From assembly GCA_023392615.1 (NCBI GenBank), contig JAEVYT010000041.1, forward strand, positions 1-64,000: a stretch of 64,000 nt of DNA, read 5' to 3'. The notes under the pieces were generated by a model. The model saw nothing but the letters and a program-made list of their open reading frames with translations. It did no database searches and had not been told where the DNA came from. The translations under genes were made by a program, and so were the position numbers. The DNA is from Bacillota bacterium (GTDB taxonomy: Bacteria; Bacillota; Clostridia; Lachnospirales; Lachnospiraceae). Positions 7,992-16,234 of the stretch are shown here, one piece after another; positions within the stretch are counted from its first letter, which is position 1; each line of letters begins with the position of its first letter.

Positions 7992-8648
7992 TTATTTGAA
8001 TACTAATTCTCTCTCCGGTTTCGTATTATACTCGAAGGTATTTTCTTTAAAATCTTTATCAAACTCCGGATTAAAATAATAGAAGTTTTTACTATTCATT
8101 TTATCCTTCGTCTTCTCAAGTGCCTCCCCAAATCTTTGGAAGTGTACCACTTCTCTAGCTCGTAGGAATTTTAAAGGCTCTTGAATCTCAGGATCGGGTA
8201 TCATACGAAGCAAATTATCATAGACCGTTCTGGCTTTTTGCTCCGCTGCTAAATTCTCAGTTAAATCTGTAATTGCATCCCCTTTGGATTGAAATTCAAT
8301 TGCTGTAAATGGCAATGAAGAGGCTGCCTGAGGCCAGATGGCTGTGGTATGATCAATATAATATGCATCAAATCCCGCCTGTTTTGCCTGTTCAATGGTC
8401 AAATGACAAGTTAGCTGATATACCATGGCACAGATTATTTCCATATGAGCCAACTCTTCGGTACCGATATCGGTGAGAAGTCCACCCACTTCTTTGACTG
8501 GCATAGAATAGCGTTGAGATAGATATCTCATGGAGGCAGATAATTCACCATCCGGACCTCCATATTGACTCATAATCATTTGTGCTGTTTTAGGACACTG
8601 CTTTGATATTTTCACAGGATATTGTAATCTTTTTTCATAAACCCACAT
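7992..8648 (-). CDS. cotJC: Spore coat protein CotJC, manganese-catalase family
   Basis: Di-manganese catalase-like coat protein of 218 residues. The family ligands are visible as 'GELSASMRYL', 'TEELAHMEII', 'NLAAEQKARTVYDNLL' and 'REVVHFQRFGEAL' (Glu and ExxH pairs). The N-terminus 'MWVYEKRLQYPVKI' is typical of CotJC. It follows the CotJA-CotJB fusion gene with a TAATG stop/start overlap, the usual cotJ operon order. It is placed in the spore coat of the mother cell by family knowledge and would be expected to be sporulation-controlled; I could not identify a SigE promoter with confidence. Confidence 0.93.
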   Translation of the reverse strand: MWVYEKRLQYPVKISKQCPKTAQMIMSQYGGPDGELSASMRYLSQRYSMPVKEVGGLLTDIGTEELAHMEIICAMVYQLTCHLTIEQAKQAGFDAYYIDHTTAIWPQAASSLPFTAIEFQSKGDAITDLTENLAAEQKARTVYDNLLRMIPDPEIQEPLKFLRAREVVHFQRFGEALEKTKDKMNSKNFYYFNPEFDKDFKENTFEYNTKPERELVFK

Positions 8649-9097
8649 TAAGCACTTGCTCCTTCCCAGGGCAATGGCCCTTCAGTCCAACAGAAAACAG
8701 TTTCATCTTGATGCATTGCATCCGGAATACACAACCTGGTTAACGGATAAAATTTTTGAGCAAACTGCATTCTTATTTGTGCGTATTCGTTTGTCTTCTG
8801 ATGATATAAGTTTATGGCTTGTTCATCAGTCTGATGGGTATCCAGATAAAGAGTTAAATCGTCTAGTAAAAACCCAATCTGATAAATCTTCTCCATCATT
8901 GCTTCGCGTTCACTTAGTGTTGCATTTTGAGTTCCCTGAGAAATCGCACTGTTCGTTCGCAATACGCCTTCTGAAGCAAAAAATGGCATATTTAATTCTT
9001 GAAAAATTGTACCAATATTCAGAGCTTCTTCATCACTGTATAATGTTCCCCACTTCTGAATTGGTATGTTTGCAATACCCAAACAATTATCAGACAT
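8648..9097 (-). CDS. CotJA-CotJB fusion spore coat protein
   Basis: One 149-residue reading frame holding two domains normally encoded separately. Residues about 5-48 ('LGIANIPIQKW', 'EEALNIGTIFQELNMPF') match CotJA, and residues about 65-149 ('MMEKIYQIGFLLDDLTLYLDTH', 'FAQKFYPLT', 'FCWTEGPLPWEGA') match CotJB. The linker is short (about 15 residues, 'GVLRTNSAISQGTQNA'). CotJA is usually about 80 residues, so the CotJA part is also shortened. It is coupled to cotJC. Both halves keep their signature motifs, so the fusion looks functional rather than degraded. Confidence 0.88.
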   Translation of the reverse strand: MSDNCLGIANIPIQKWGTLYSDEEALNIGTIFQELNMPFFASEGVLRTNSAISQGTQNATLSEREAMMEKIYQIGFLLDDLTLYLDTHQTDEQAINLYHQKTNEYAQIRMQFAQKFYPLTRLCIPDAMHQDETVFCWTEGPLPWEGASA

Positions 9098-9246
9098 AAA
9101 AAACTCCTTTCCTACAGATACTTATTATAATCAAATTTTTCTATTTATTAAAAAATAGAATTATAAGATTACACAGTTAGTATCTGCAGAATAGGAGTTT
9201 TTACTTTGGTAATCATCAACTATTATGGATAACAGCATATCAGTTA

Positions 9247-10341
9247 TTAGTTGTTTTCTAGCAATTTTTCAACGACCTCTTTTTTCTCAAACAAAACACA
9301 TCCACCTTTATGATCTTCGATAAGAATATTTTCCTGCTGTAATTTCAAAAATAAATTTGAGTGAAGAGCCTCCAATAATGAAATATTCTTTAAGTTTACA
9401 TCAGAATAAGGTGAGAATGGGCATGGTTCTGCACATCCTGTAGGATTAATGTGAAAAAATCCCCTACCCGCTGCGAGACAACCACCGGAGCTCTTCTCAT
9501 CCCCCGGAAATGAAATAAATATGATATCCTCATATTTTTCTCTTAGGACACCTAACTTTTCATTCATAAAATCTCGTTCTTCTTGTTCCGGTGCTAAAGG
9601 AATGGTTTCCTCCGTAACCGGAACATACTCTATGTAAAATAATACTTTACATTCATAGTTTATTAATTCTTTGATAAAAGCATCGGAGGTCACTTCCTTG
9701 ATATTCTCCTTTGTGACAGTAACTGAGGCTCCATATAATAAATGATTTTGTTTCATCTGTTCCATCGCATTTATGACACGGTTATATACACCAAAGCCAC
9801 GTCGTCCATCTGTATTATCGCGATAGCCTTCTATACTAAACACCGGAATCAAGTTTCTTCTATCATCAAAAAGTTTCATATATGATTCATTAAACATCGT
9901 ACCATTTGTGAATATAGGAAATATAATATTCGGTATCTTCCCGGCCACCTCAATCACATCCCTCCGAAGCATTGGTTCCCCACCTGCCAATAGGATGAAA
10001 CCAATTCCTAATTCCTGCGCTTCTCTGAATATTCTTAGCCATTCTTCAGCATTAAGCTGATCTATGCCCTCATGATCCTTACATTGGTTATTCGCTCTTG
10101 AGTAACATCCAGCGCAGTGTAAATTACATCTACTGGTAATGCTCGCTATAAGGAATGGTGGAATATTCTCTCCCTGATCCTTCGCTTTACGACGAAGATT
10201 CGTTGCTTTTTTACTTGCTAAAGCATATTTGCTGATAAATATACTTTCCTTCGGATTTTTCAAGGTAGCACGGATCGCCCGTTTTACAATCGCTTCTACT
10301 CCCCTTGAGAGATAGCGTTCCAAATTAAATTCCTGTGTCAC
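9247..10341 (-). CDS. Radical SAM protein with SPASM-like C-terminus
   Basis: Protein of 364 residues. The radical SAM motif 'CNLHCAGC' (CxxxCxxC) lies near residue 72, followed by 'LLAGGEPMLRRDV' (GGE SAM motif). A C-terminal Cys set ('GGCLAAGRGFFHINPTGCAEPCPF', split as Cys at three sites, and a late 'GGCVLF') suggests an additional Fe-S cluster. Family members modify peptides or small molecules; the substrate cannot be told. It stands 150 bases upstream of the cotJ genes on the same strand, but the gap has its own hairpins, so co-transcription is uncertain. The start ATG is preceded by AGGAGGATGA. Confidence 0.85.
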   Translation of the reverse strand: MTQEFNLERYLSRGVEAIVKRAIRATLKNPKESIFISKYALASKKATNLRRKAKDQGENIPPFLIASITSRCNLHCAGCYSRANNQCKDHEGIDQLNAEEWLRIFREAQELGIGFILLAGGEPMLRRDVIEVAGKIPNIIFPIFTNGTMFNESYMKLFDDRRNLIPVFSIEGYRDNTDGRRGFGVYNRVINAMEQMKQNHLLYGASVTVTKENIKEVTSDAFIKELINYECKVLFYIEYVPVTEETIPLAPEQEERDFMNEKLGVLREKYEDIIFISFPGDEKSSGGCLAAGRGFFHINPTGCAEPCPFSPYSDVNLKNISLLEALHSNLFLKLQQENILIEDHKGGCVLFEKKEVVEKLLENN

Positions 10342-10645
10342 AAATCATCCTCCTATATGCATATATCTCATTTCATGATATCTTCTCTTCATGATAAAGA
10401 TTACTTCTTAATATGTTATTCAATAAGCCTGTTTGTTGGTGTCAATATAACTTTATAATATTAATTAAACCATACACCCTATTATTTGTAAAATGATTAT
10501 TGAAATAATAGAATGACTGGTGATTTTGTCAACCAGCCCTGTAAGCATACCAATACAAATGTATATCCAAATATACTTTACAGAGTCTGGCTGATTATTA
10601 AAAGAATTATCTCCTGTTTATTGATACTGTAATCATACTAACCTA
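10342..10645. other. Intergenic spacer with weak hairpins
   Basis: About 300 bases between the radical SAM gene and the 246-aa gene. It holds a TTGACA on the minus strand near 10438-10443 with a weak -10, and a CTGG...CCAG inverted repeat near 10514-10533 that may end the upstream gene. I see no ORF or recognisable RNA. Confidence 0.4.
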
Positions 10646-11386
10646 TCAATACCCTTTTCCGCAGATAGTCATTGCATGACCATCACCGCGCACGATAACA
10701 TTAAGGTATTGTTCTTCTGAATTAATATAACTTATAAAACGACGTAATACATTCGCAGTTGGCTTCCTTCTCTTCTCCGGATAATGTTTTGCACTAAACA
10801 TTACTTTTGAGTTCAGTCCATATTTGGTTTGATCTGAATCCAACGTTCCTTCCATCTTCATTGATTCTGAATGTTCGGATAAAGTTGATATCGTCACTTC
10901 TTCCTGCTTATGGAGCAAATAACTCGAATCCGATTTTAGCTTGTGAAAGCTATTTACCTGTAACTGAACCTTTAATACAACTCCTGCAATCGGGTTATCC
11001 TTCGTACCATAATTCATTGGTTTACCAGCGGTTACGTCACACACAAAATCATACCCTGGTTTCGCAAATACTTCTACTGGCAAAACAGTAACCTCACTTA
11101 GGTAATTGCTTTTCTCATCAAACTCACCGAAACTATTATAAGATATATAAAAGGTTATTCCTGCAACGATTTCATTATTTATATTCCTAAAGCGAAAAAC
11201 AAAAGGTCCATATTTCATTGCTTTAAATCCTTGTATATCAGACCAAGAAGTACGTCGTGGCAAGACCGATACTGTAATTGAATTAACTGTAATATTTGAT
11301 TTAAGTCTTTGTGTAGACCTTTTACTAACAAATATTTCTTTTGATAATTTATCATTATCTGATTTTGTTTCATTTATTTTAATCAT
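10646..11386 (-). CDS. Protein of unknown function, 246 aa
   Basis: Not recognised. It has no signal peptide or membrane helix. Residues 28-160 are rich in alternating hydrophobic/polar stretches ('SNITVNSITVSVLP', 'GPFVFRFRNINNEIVAGITFYI', 'SEVTVLPVEVF', 'GVVLKVQLQV'), a beta-sandwich-like pattern, followed by a Ser/Glu-rich segment (about 170-185) and a short C-terminal part 'LNVIVRGDGHAMTICGKGY'. AAGGGG precedes the ATG. It is a single-gene unit flanked by spacers. Confidence concerns the gene being real. Confidence 0.6.
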   Translation of the reverse strand: MIKINETKSDNDKLSKEIFVSKRSTQRLKSNITVNSITVSVLPRRTSWSDIQGFKAMKYGPFVFRFRNINNEIVAGITFYISYNSFGEFDEKSNYLSEVTVLPVEVFAKPGYDFVCDVTAGKPMNYGTKDNPIAGVVLKVQLQVNSFHKLKSDSSYLLHKQEEVTISTLSEHSESMKMEGTLDSDQTKYGLNSKVMFSAKHYPEKRRKPTANVLRRFISYINSEEQYLNVIVRGDGHAMTICGKGY

Positions 11387-11523
11387 TCTGATTGCCCCTT
11401 AGATAGATATTGTTCCCGAGTGACCGAGATACATTGACCCCAACCCGAATAATCAAGCTATCATCAAGTACCCACTATTTATTTTATGTCATTTTTCGAC
11501 ATGTGTGAACTACTTGATTCATA

Positions 11524-11554
11524 AAAGGCAGACCATAAATCAAGCTCTGCCTTT
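11524..11554 (-). terminator. Rho-independent terminator
   Basis: AAAGGCAGA / TCTGCCTTT with a 13-base loop, followed on the minus strand by TTTT. It ends the MarR-flavodoxin-membrane protein transcript. Confidence 0.75.
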
Positions 11555-11568
11555 CTAACAATATTACA

Positions 11569-12016
11569 TTATTCAGTTAGTACTCTCTTGTTCCCGTTGA
11601 CATGCTTCATTAATATGATAAAACACAATAATGCAAAGCAGTTTAATATCGGAAAAATCATAACTTCAGCAATACCCATTTCTACTTGATTTAAAGCTTG
11701 ATTGATAATCATCATACTAATACAGGTTAGCATTGTAATTCCTTTTATAATAATTACACTAGACAAGAGGTATCCAAAAGACTTTTTCTTTATTAGTAAG
11801 ATGCCTGATACAAAAGCGGTAGGAACAACGATTCCCAAATCCATTCCTTGTATTACAAGTGTGGAATAATGTTCTAAGCCAACAGGAACCTTTGTATCAA
11901 ATATGGAAGGTGCTAGCTTACCTAGCCATAATAAGCAACCCAGCTAAGCATGCAATAAAAGCGAAAACAGCAATTCCAAGGATAAGTATATTTATTGCTT
12001 TGTCATACTTTTTCAT
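11569..12016 (-). pseudogene. Frameshifted small membrane protein gene
   Basis: The reading frame opens at ATG 12014-12016 ('MKKYDKAINILILGIAVFAF') and stops after about 32 codons at TAA 11918-11920. The sequence then continues in the +1 frame as 'GKLAPSIFDTKVPVGLEHYS', leading into 'LVIQGMDLGIVVPTAFVSGI' and ending at 11569. Together they make a coherent ~150-residue protein with about four membrane helices, so one frameshift between about 11918 and 11945 breaks it. The 91-residue ORF at 11569-11844 alone starts inside a conserved segment and is only the C-terminal part. It is third in the MarR-flavodoxin unit and is preceded by the 90-bp repeat. Confidence 0.7.
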
Positions 12017-12103
12017 AATAATAACCATGCCTTTCTACATAGCCTGCAAACTTTGAGCCGCAGGCACAAATTTGCGTGTGAAAAATCTATGATTTTTCAT
12101 ACT
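12014..12103 (-). repeat. 90-bp dispersed repeat, copy A (with 21-codon leader ORF)
   Basis: In a hand alignment this is identical at 85 of 90 positions, without gaps, to 59715-59804, in the same orientation. On the minus strand it begins just after the flavodoxin stop and carries GGGGGGGAG, then ATG 12098-12100 and a 21-codon ORF ('MKNHRFF...SLQAM') ended by TAG 12035-12037. In copy B that codon is AAG and the frame continues into the next gene. It contains a 12-base hairpin (TGAAAAATC/GATTTTTCA core) and a GCCTGC/GCAGGC stem. No transposase is attached. Confidence 0.8.
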
Positions 12104-12109
12104 CCCCCC

Positions 12110-12598
12110 CTAGGATTGATTTAGAGCATTCGCAAATTTTTTAATATTTTCTTTGAGTTTCTTTGGTTCCGGTTTTCCTTCCTTTGCAGTAGCTTTTTTC
12201 ATTAGATTCGTAATTAGTTTATGGGAAAACTTCATGTTTTCCATTCTTAATTCTCCGCCAAAACACTCCTTGATAAATGCATGATTAATTAATTGCTCAG
12301 GAATGGAATTACTTAATACTTGTTCGAAATTTTCTGGTAACCCGCAGCATAGAAATAACGCAAGACGTTTATTCATAAGATTACTTAGTTGCTCCGTACA
12401 AACCAGTTTTAGCTTCTTCTGTAACTGTCCGATGTAAACAGACCCTCCAATTACCACTTGATCAAATGATTCAAGGGTTGGCACCTCTTCTTTCATCACA
12501 TTTACGACTATAACTTCTCCATTTAATTCTTTACTCAGATCTTCCACACATTCCTTTGTAAATCCATAAGTAGTTGCATATAATACTAAAGTTTTCAT
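12110..12598 (-). CDS. Flavodoxin-like / menaquinone-dependent protoporphyrinogen oxidase-type protein
   Basis: Protein of 162 residues with the flavodoxin FMN-binding start 'TLVLYATTYGFTKECVEDL' (phosphate-binding loop), 'FDQVVIGGSVYIG' and 'ALFLCCG' in the expected places, as in the Flavodoxin_5 / HemG-like group. It overlaps the marR stop by 4 bp, so it is coupled to and presumably controlled by that regulator. The substrate or electron partner is unknown; no heme synthesis gene is nearby, so a stress-linked flavoprotein role is more likely (inference). Confidence 0.8.
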   Translation of the reverse strand: MKTLVLYATTYGFTKECVEDLSKELNGEVIVVNVMKEEVPTLESFDQVVIGGSVYIGQLQKKLKLVCTEQLSNLMNKRLALFLCCGLPENFEQVLSNSIPEQLINHAFIKECFGGELRMENMKFSHKLITNLMKKATAKEGKPEPKKLKENIKKFANALNQS

Positions 12599-13083
12599 AT
12601 TTCATTCTCTCCTTCCCTAGAGTCATTTTCCATCAACATTAAATTTTTCATCATTTTTTTAAATACGATTGCTGTTGATTTGATATCTTCTTCCTGAATA
12701 TCCTTGTAAAGTGCTTCTGTAAACTGCGCTCCCTTGAGATCAGTTTTTCTCCAAAACTGAGTACTCTCCTCTGTCAGTATTAATCTCGTTACTCTGGCAT
12801 CTTTTTTGTCCTTTACCAATTGAAGTAATTTTTTATCTTGTAGCTTTAGTGCAACTTGCTTCACATTTTGATGGGAACTTCCCATCTCCAATGCAACTTC
12901 TTTTAGCGTAGGAGGCTGATCAAATAAATTGTCAAGGACAATCGACAAAAACCACTGCTTTGAAGTTACCCCGAATTCCTTTAGCTCCCTTTCCATAAGA
13001 GTATCAATTTTGTTGGCTAACATGATTAGTCCTCCAAATATATACTTCTTATCTGGCATCTGTTCAATTTTACTCATATTCAT
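12595..13083 (-). CDS. MarR-family regulator
   Basis: Winged-helix regulator of about 162 residues. 'FGVTSKQWFLSIVL', 'PTLKEVALEMGSSHQNVKQV' (recognition helix) and 'KDKKDARVTRLILTEEST' (wing) are the MarR pattern. Start candidates are GTG 13086, ATG 13083 and ATG 13077; AAAGG sits just upstream and favours 13083 or 13077. It is first in an operon with a flavodoxin and a membrane protein. A 56-bp near-perfect palindrome overlaps its promoter, so autorepression is likely. One Met-rich C-terminal stretch is unremarkable. The ligand is unknown. Confidence 0.88.
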   Translation of the reverse strand: MNMSKIEQMPDKKYIFGGLIMLANKIDTLMERELKEFGVTSKQWFLSIVLDNLFDQPPTLKEVALEMGSSHQNVKQVALKLQDKKLLQLVKDKKDARVTRLILTEESTQFWRKTDLKGAQFTEALYKDIQEEDIKSTAIVFKKMMKNLMLMENDSREGENEI

Positions 13084-13097
13084 CACACCTTTACATC

Positions 13098-13158
13098 AAA
13101 TTAAAATAGGTAACATATTATCTATTTAGATAATACATTACCTATTTTAATTTGTCAA
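13098..13158 (-). promoter_or_regulatory. marR promoter inside a 56-bp palindrome
   Basis: On the minus strand, TTGACA (13153-13158), 17 bases, then TATTAT (13130-13135). The region 13098-13153 is a palindrome with perfect 16-base outer arms (AAATTAAAATAGGTAA and its complement at 13138-13153) and a near-perfect inner pair TATTATCTA/TAGATAATA. Both promoter boxes lie in it, so a bound MarR dimer pair would shut off transcription. Confidence 0.85.
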
Positions 13159-13276
13159 TATATTTAATGTGATATCTACCCATTTTTGGAAATGCTAGCT
13201 AAATTCCTTAATTTAGCTACATCTCCTAATATCCAAACATTATGTTTTCTCAAAAAGAATGATAATGTTATATTTA

Positions 13277-15286
13277 TTAAATAGTAAACTTTCGAATAAT
13301 TGTTTGTAAATCCTGAGCCAGTGACGCAAGATCTTCACTTGATTTTGCTATTTCTTCAATGGATGAGGTTTGTTCAACCATTGTCGCGGTTACTTCCTGT
13401 GTCGATGCAGAATTTTCTTCGGCGATTGCAGATAGATTTTGCAAAGAATCTAGGATTTCAGATTTCATCTGATCCATTTCCTGACCCGATATATTTAACT
13501 GCTGAACTTTGCTTTCAGCCTCATTTATCGCTTCTTGAATAGTTAGGTAACTATTTTTATTGATTTCAACGCTGTCCGATTGTTCTTTAATAACAGTAGT
13601 CATATTACTTATGGTCTTTACTGCATCTTGGGAATTCTTTTGCAAATCCTTTACCATTGCATCAATATCTTTCGTAGAAGATGCTGATTGCTCTGCAAGT
13701 CTTTTAATTTCTGTCGCAACAACCGCAAAGCCTCTTCCTGCTTCACCGGCTCTTGCAGCTTCAATGGCAGCATTTAATGCCAACAAGTTAGTTTGATCTG
13801 CAATCGATGCAATCACATTACTTGCTTCTCCAATTTGTTTTGAACTTTCATCTGTTCTGATTATTACATCATATATTTCTTTTGAAGCGATATTATTCTC
13901 TTCTGTTTTTTCAGATAAATATTCTATCTCTTTTAATCCTGCATTCAATACATGAACAACCTTATCTGTTGCTACATTGAGGCTCTTTAAGTGATCTTGA
14001 TCTTTTTCGATAACATCACCCAACTTATTCGCTTTGTAGGAACCATCTTCGGTATATTTTGCCTGTTCTGAAGCACCTTTTGCAATTTCCTCCACCGTTG
14101 TAGATACTTCCTCTGATGAGCTGGCTGACTGAAGGGAGGTCGCTGATAATTCTTCTGAAGCTGCAGCCAATTGTTCTGAGGATCTACTGATATCACTTAC
14201 AACCTCTCTAATACTATCTGTGATGCTTTGGAGAGCTCTTGCCAAGATACCAATCTCATCATTTCTATCAATATATTTTCTCTCAATATTTGAAGATATG
14301 TCAAGTACTGCAATTTTCTCTGATAATTTAACCGTTTTAATAATTGGCTTTGTAATACTACTACCGATAATATAGGTAACCGTGATACTTAATACTAAGA
14401 TAATCACTACAACGATCATTATTTTATTTTGAAGCTTCGGTACGGATTCTAAAACTTCATTTTTATTAGCGGTGATAACAAAGACCCAATCGGTGCCTTT
14501 GATGGCTGCATAACCAGCATACAATTTGTTTTTATTATAAGTATAGGTATTTACTCCATTCCTTTCTTTTAACATCTTTTCAAATAAATTTGATAAGGAA
14601 GTTAAGCTCTTATCCTTCTTTGCTTCTTCAATAGGCGTAAATTGTGTCAATACTTTTTGCTTATCTTTATGTGCTATTACGGTACCAGCTCCACTTATCA
14701 TATAACCATAACCACTTTTTCCATATCCGGTATCCTTAACCAGTTCACTCAAAGAGTTACCATCTCTACGTCCAATTAATGCTCCAACAATCTTACCACC
14801 CTTTTCAATCGGTGTTGCTACCATAATAACCGGCTCTCCGGTGACCTTACTAATTAAGACGTCGGATACATTCGTCTTACCCGCTAAGGCTTCTTTAATA
14901 TAATCTCGATCTGCCAAATCGCTAACTGTACCATCTGTATATGTTGCCTTACCGTTTGAATCTACAACAGCGATATCTAAGAAATCTGTAGATTGAACCA
15001 AATCCTTTAGTACCGGAAGTTGATCCTTCCATTTCATATCTTCAATCACATCAAGTTGTGCCATTATTTCAAGGGAACTTTTTAGTATCTCAACTCGACT
15101 TGTTGCTAATTTTGCATCTTCACGTGCTAATGTTGTAAGTGATTTTTCTGATTCACTTCTTAGTGATGTCTCTGAACTTATTAATGCCGTTAAACTTATT
15201 ACAAGGGCAGACAATAATATCAGTGTTGCAAAAAATATAACTAATTTAGCTTTAATACTATGAAATTGTAATTTTTTTATTTTCAT
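13277..15286 (-). CDS. Methyl-accepting chemotaxis protein (dCache sensor)
   Basis: Chemoreceptor of 669 residues: TM1 about 12-34, extracellular double-Cache-like sensor about 35-285 (with 'YIKEALAGKTNVSDVLISKVTGEPVIMVATPI' spacing typical of dCache, residues 130-165), TM2 about 288-310, HAMP about 311-365, and the signalling hairpin tip 'IADQTNLLALNAAIEAARAG' / 'EAGRGFAVVATEIKRLAE'. GGAGAG precedes the ATG. It is downstream of cheW in one unit with a c-di-GMP riboswitch in the leader. Ligand unknown; dCache domains usually bind amino acids or organic acids. Confidence 0.94.
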   Translation of the reverse strand: MKIKKLQFHSIKAKLVIFFATLILLSALVISLTALISSETSLRSESEKSLTTLAREDAKLATSRVEILKSSLEIMAQLDVIEDMKWKDQLPVLKDLVQSTDFLDIAVVDSNGKATYTDGTVSDLADRDYIKEALAGKTNVSDVLISKVTGEPVIMVATPIEKGGKIVGALIGRRDGNSLSELVKDTGYGKSGYGYMISGAGTVIAHKDKQKVLTQFTPIEEAKKDKSLTSLSNLFEKMLKERNGVNTYTYNKNKLYAGYAAIKGTDWVFVITANKNEVLESVPKLQNKIMIVVVIILVLSITVTYIIGSSITKPIIKTVKLSEKIAVLDISSNIERKYIDRNDEIGILARALQSITDSIREVVSDISRSSEQLAAASEELSATSLQSASSSEEVSTTVEEIAKGASEQAKYTEDGSYKANKLGDVIEKDQDHLKSLNVATDKVVHVLNAGLKEIEYLSEKTEENNIASKEIYDVIIRTDESSKQIGEASNVIASIADQTNLLALNAAIEAARAGEAGRGFAVVATEIKRLAEQSASSTKDIDAMVKDLQKNSQDAVKTISNMTTVIKEQSDSVEINKNSYLTIQEAINEAESKVQQLNISGQEMDQMKSEILDSLQNLSAIAEENSASTQEVTATMVEQTSSIEEIAKSSEDLASLAQDLQTIIRKFTI

Positions 15287-15325
15287 GTTATCTCTCCGTT
15301 CGATTTATTTAAAGTATCGCTATTG

Positions 15326-15760
15326 TTAAGCTGTAATTTCTTTGAAAATTTCTTGTTCTTTTAAGGCATTAAAATTAACAATTGTAATAATCTCGTCATT
15401 TATTTTCGCAAAACCGGCTACTAGTTGATCAAATCGCAGGGAGCCTGCACTTTCAATGTTGTCCGTTGTAACATCGATAATTTCCTTTACATCATCTACG
15501 ATAAAACCGATTTCTCCATCATTGGCAATAATTACTTTGGAATTATCCAAATATCCTCTCTCTCCAAGGCCAAACTTCTCACCTAAATCATAAATAGCAG
15601 TAACTTTCCCTCTTAGATTAGTAATACCCTTCATCGCTTTTGGCATTTGTGGTACTTTACTAATCTTTACCTTATTAATAATTTCACGGATTTCAGAAAT
15701 TGTTACTCCAAACAATTCATTTCCCAGTTTAAAAACTACATACTGTCCAACTAAATTCAT
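15326..15760 (-). CDS. cheW: CheW chemotaxis coupling protein
   Basis: Adaptor of 144 residues linking chemoreceptors to CheA. Family motifs are 'QYVVFKLGNELFGVTISEIREI', 'VPQMPKAMKGITNLRGKV' and 'DLGEKFGL', with the usual length. AGGAG lies 9 bases upstream of the ATG. It is the first gene after the riboswitch and terminator, followed by the receptor, so this is a CheW-receptor pair outside a main chemotaxis operon (no cheA in view). Expression is presumably set by c-di-GMP. Confidence 0.93.
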   Translation of the reverse strand: MNLVGQYVVFKLGNELFGVTISEIREIINKVKISKVPQMPKAMKGITNLRGKVTAIYDLGEKFGLGERGYLDNSKVIIANDGEIGFIVDDVKEIIDVTTDNIESAGSLRFDQLVAGFAKINDEIITIVNFNALKEQEIFKEITA

Positions 15761-15885
15761 TCATCTGTTCTCCTTTCTCGATAATAATTCAACACATATG
15801 AAACCCTTCCGTTTGACAATTCCTGATTCGATTCCTAGTTCGGATTACGCTTCATATTGCAATAGTTTTACTTGAAAAAGCGCAC

Positions 15886-15917
15886 AAAAAAACTGCGGCA
15901 TAAAAAAAGCCGCAGTT
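15886..15917 (-). terminator. Riboswitch expression-platform terminator
   Basis: AACTGCGGC / GCCGCAGTT stem around an A/T loop with seven Ts after it on the minus strand, between the c-di-GMP aptamer and cheW. It is the likely switch-controlled terminator; which state forms it cannot be read by eye. Confidence 0.85.
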
Positions 15918-15939
15918 AATAAACCTTATGGAATATACT

Positions 15940-16025
15940 GTGGTAACCTGACTTTCATAGTGCATCGCACCTTAGACTCACGGCTTTGCGTCCTTGCCTT
16001 TCGACAAGTTTGCCTTTATCAAGTA
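15940..16025 (-). ncRNA. Cyclic-di-GMP-I (GEMM-I) riboswitch
   Basis: On the minus strand the transcript reads AAAGGCAAACTTG, then the GAAA tetraloop (TCGAAAGG), GGACGCAAAGCC, CTAAGG and, at the end, AGGTTACC. These are the conserved GEMM-I elements: the P1b stem capped by a GNRA tetraloop, the GACGCAAAGCC ligand-binding segment and the tetraloop-receptor side. It lies in the leader of cheW and the chemoreceptor gene, after a promoter at 16058-16086 and before a terminator at 15886-15917. Confidence 0.93.
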
Positions 16026-16057
16026 TTAATAATATACAGACATGCTAGTACAGATGA

Positions 16058-16086
16058 ACTATATTTTATTCTACTCTTGATGTCAA
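16058..16086 (-). promoter_or_regulatory. Promoter of riboswitch-cheW-mcp unit
   Basis: TTGACA (complement of 16081-16086), 17-base spacer, TATAGT (complement of 16058-16063). The transcription start would fall just ahead of the c-di-GMP aptamer. It is of vegetative SigA type rather than the SigD type often seen for motility genes. Confidence 0.78.
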
Positions 16087-16234
16087 TGGAAATACTAAAT
16101 AAAATAAATAGTGATATTTACCAATAATTATATATTTCGCCCATACCAAAGTAATTATTAATAATTTATCTCACAACTATTCTTCTCTATTTCGACATAA
16201 TAACTAATATATTGACATGCCAAATATATATTTT

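Noticed and set aside
9100..9246. Possible SigE promoter or riboswitch in the cotJ leader
   Set aside because: Only AT-rich inverted repeats (TTTTTCTA/TAGAA-type) were found; no sigma-factor consensus with proper spacing.
12014..12103. Insertion sequence or transposon end
   Set aside because: No transposase, terminal inverted repeat or target duplication is visible; only the 90-bp unit is repeated.
13300..13542. 80-codon ORF on the plus strand inside the chemoreceptor gene
   Set aside because: It is the antisense shadow of a clear MCP gene with a strong match to the family; no ribosome site or conserved motif.
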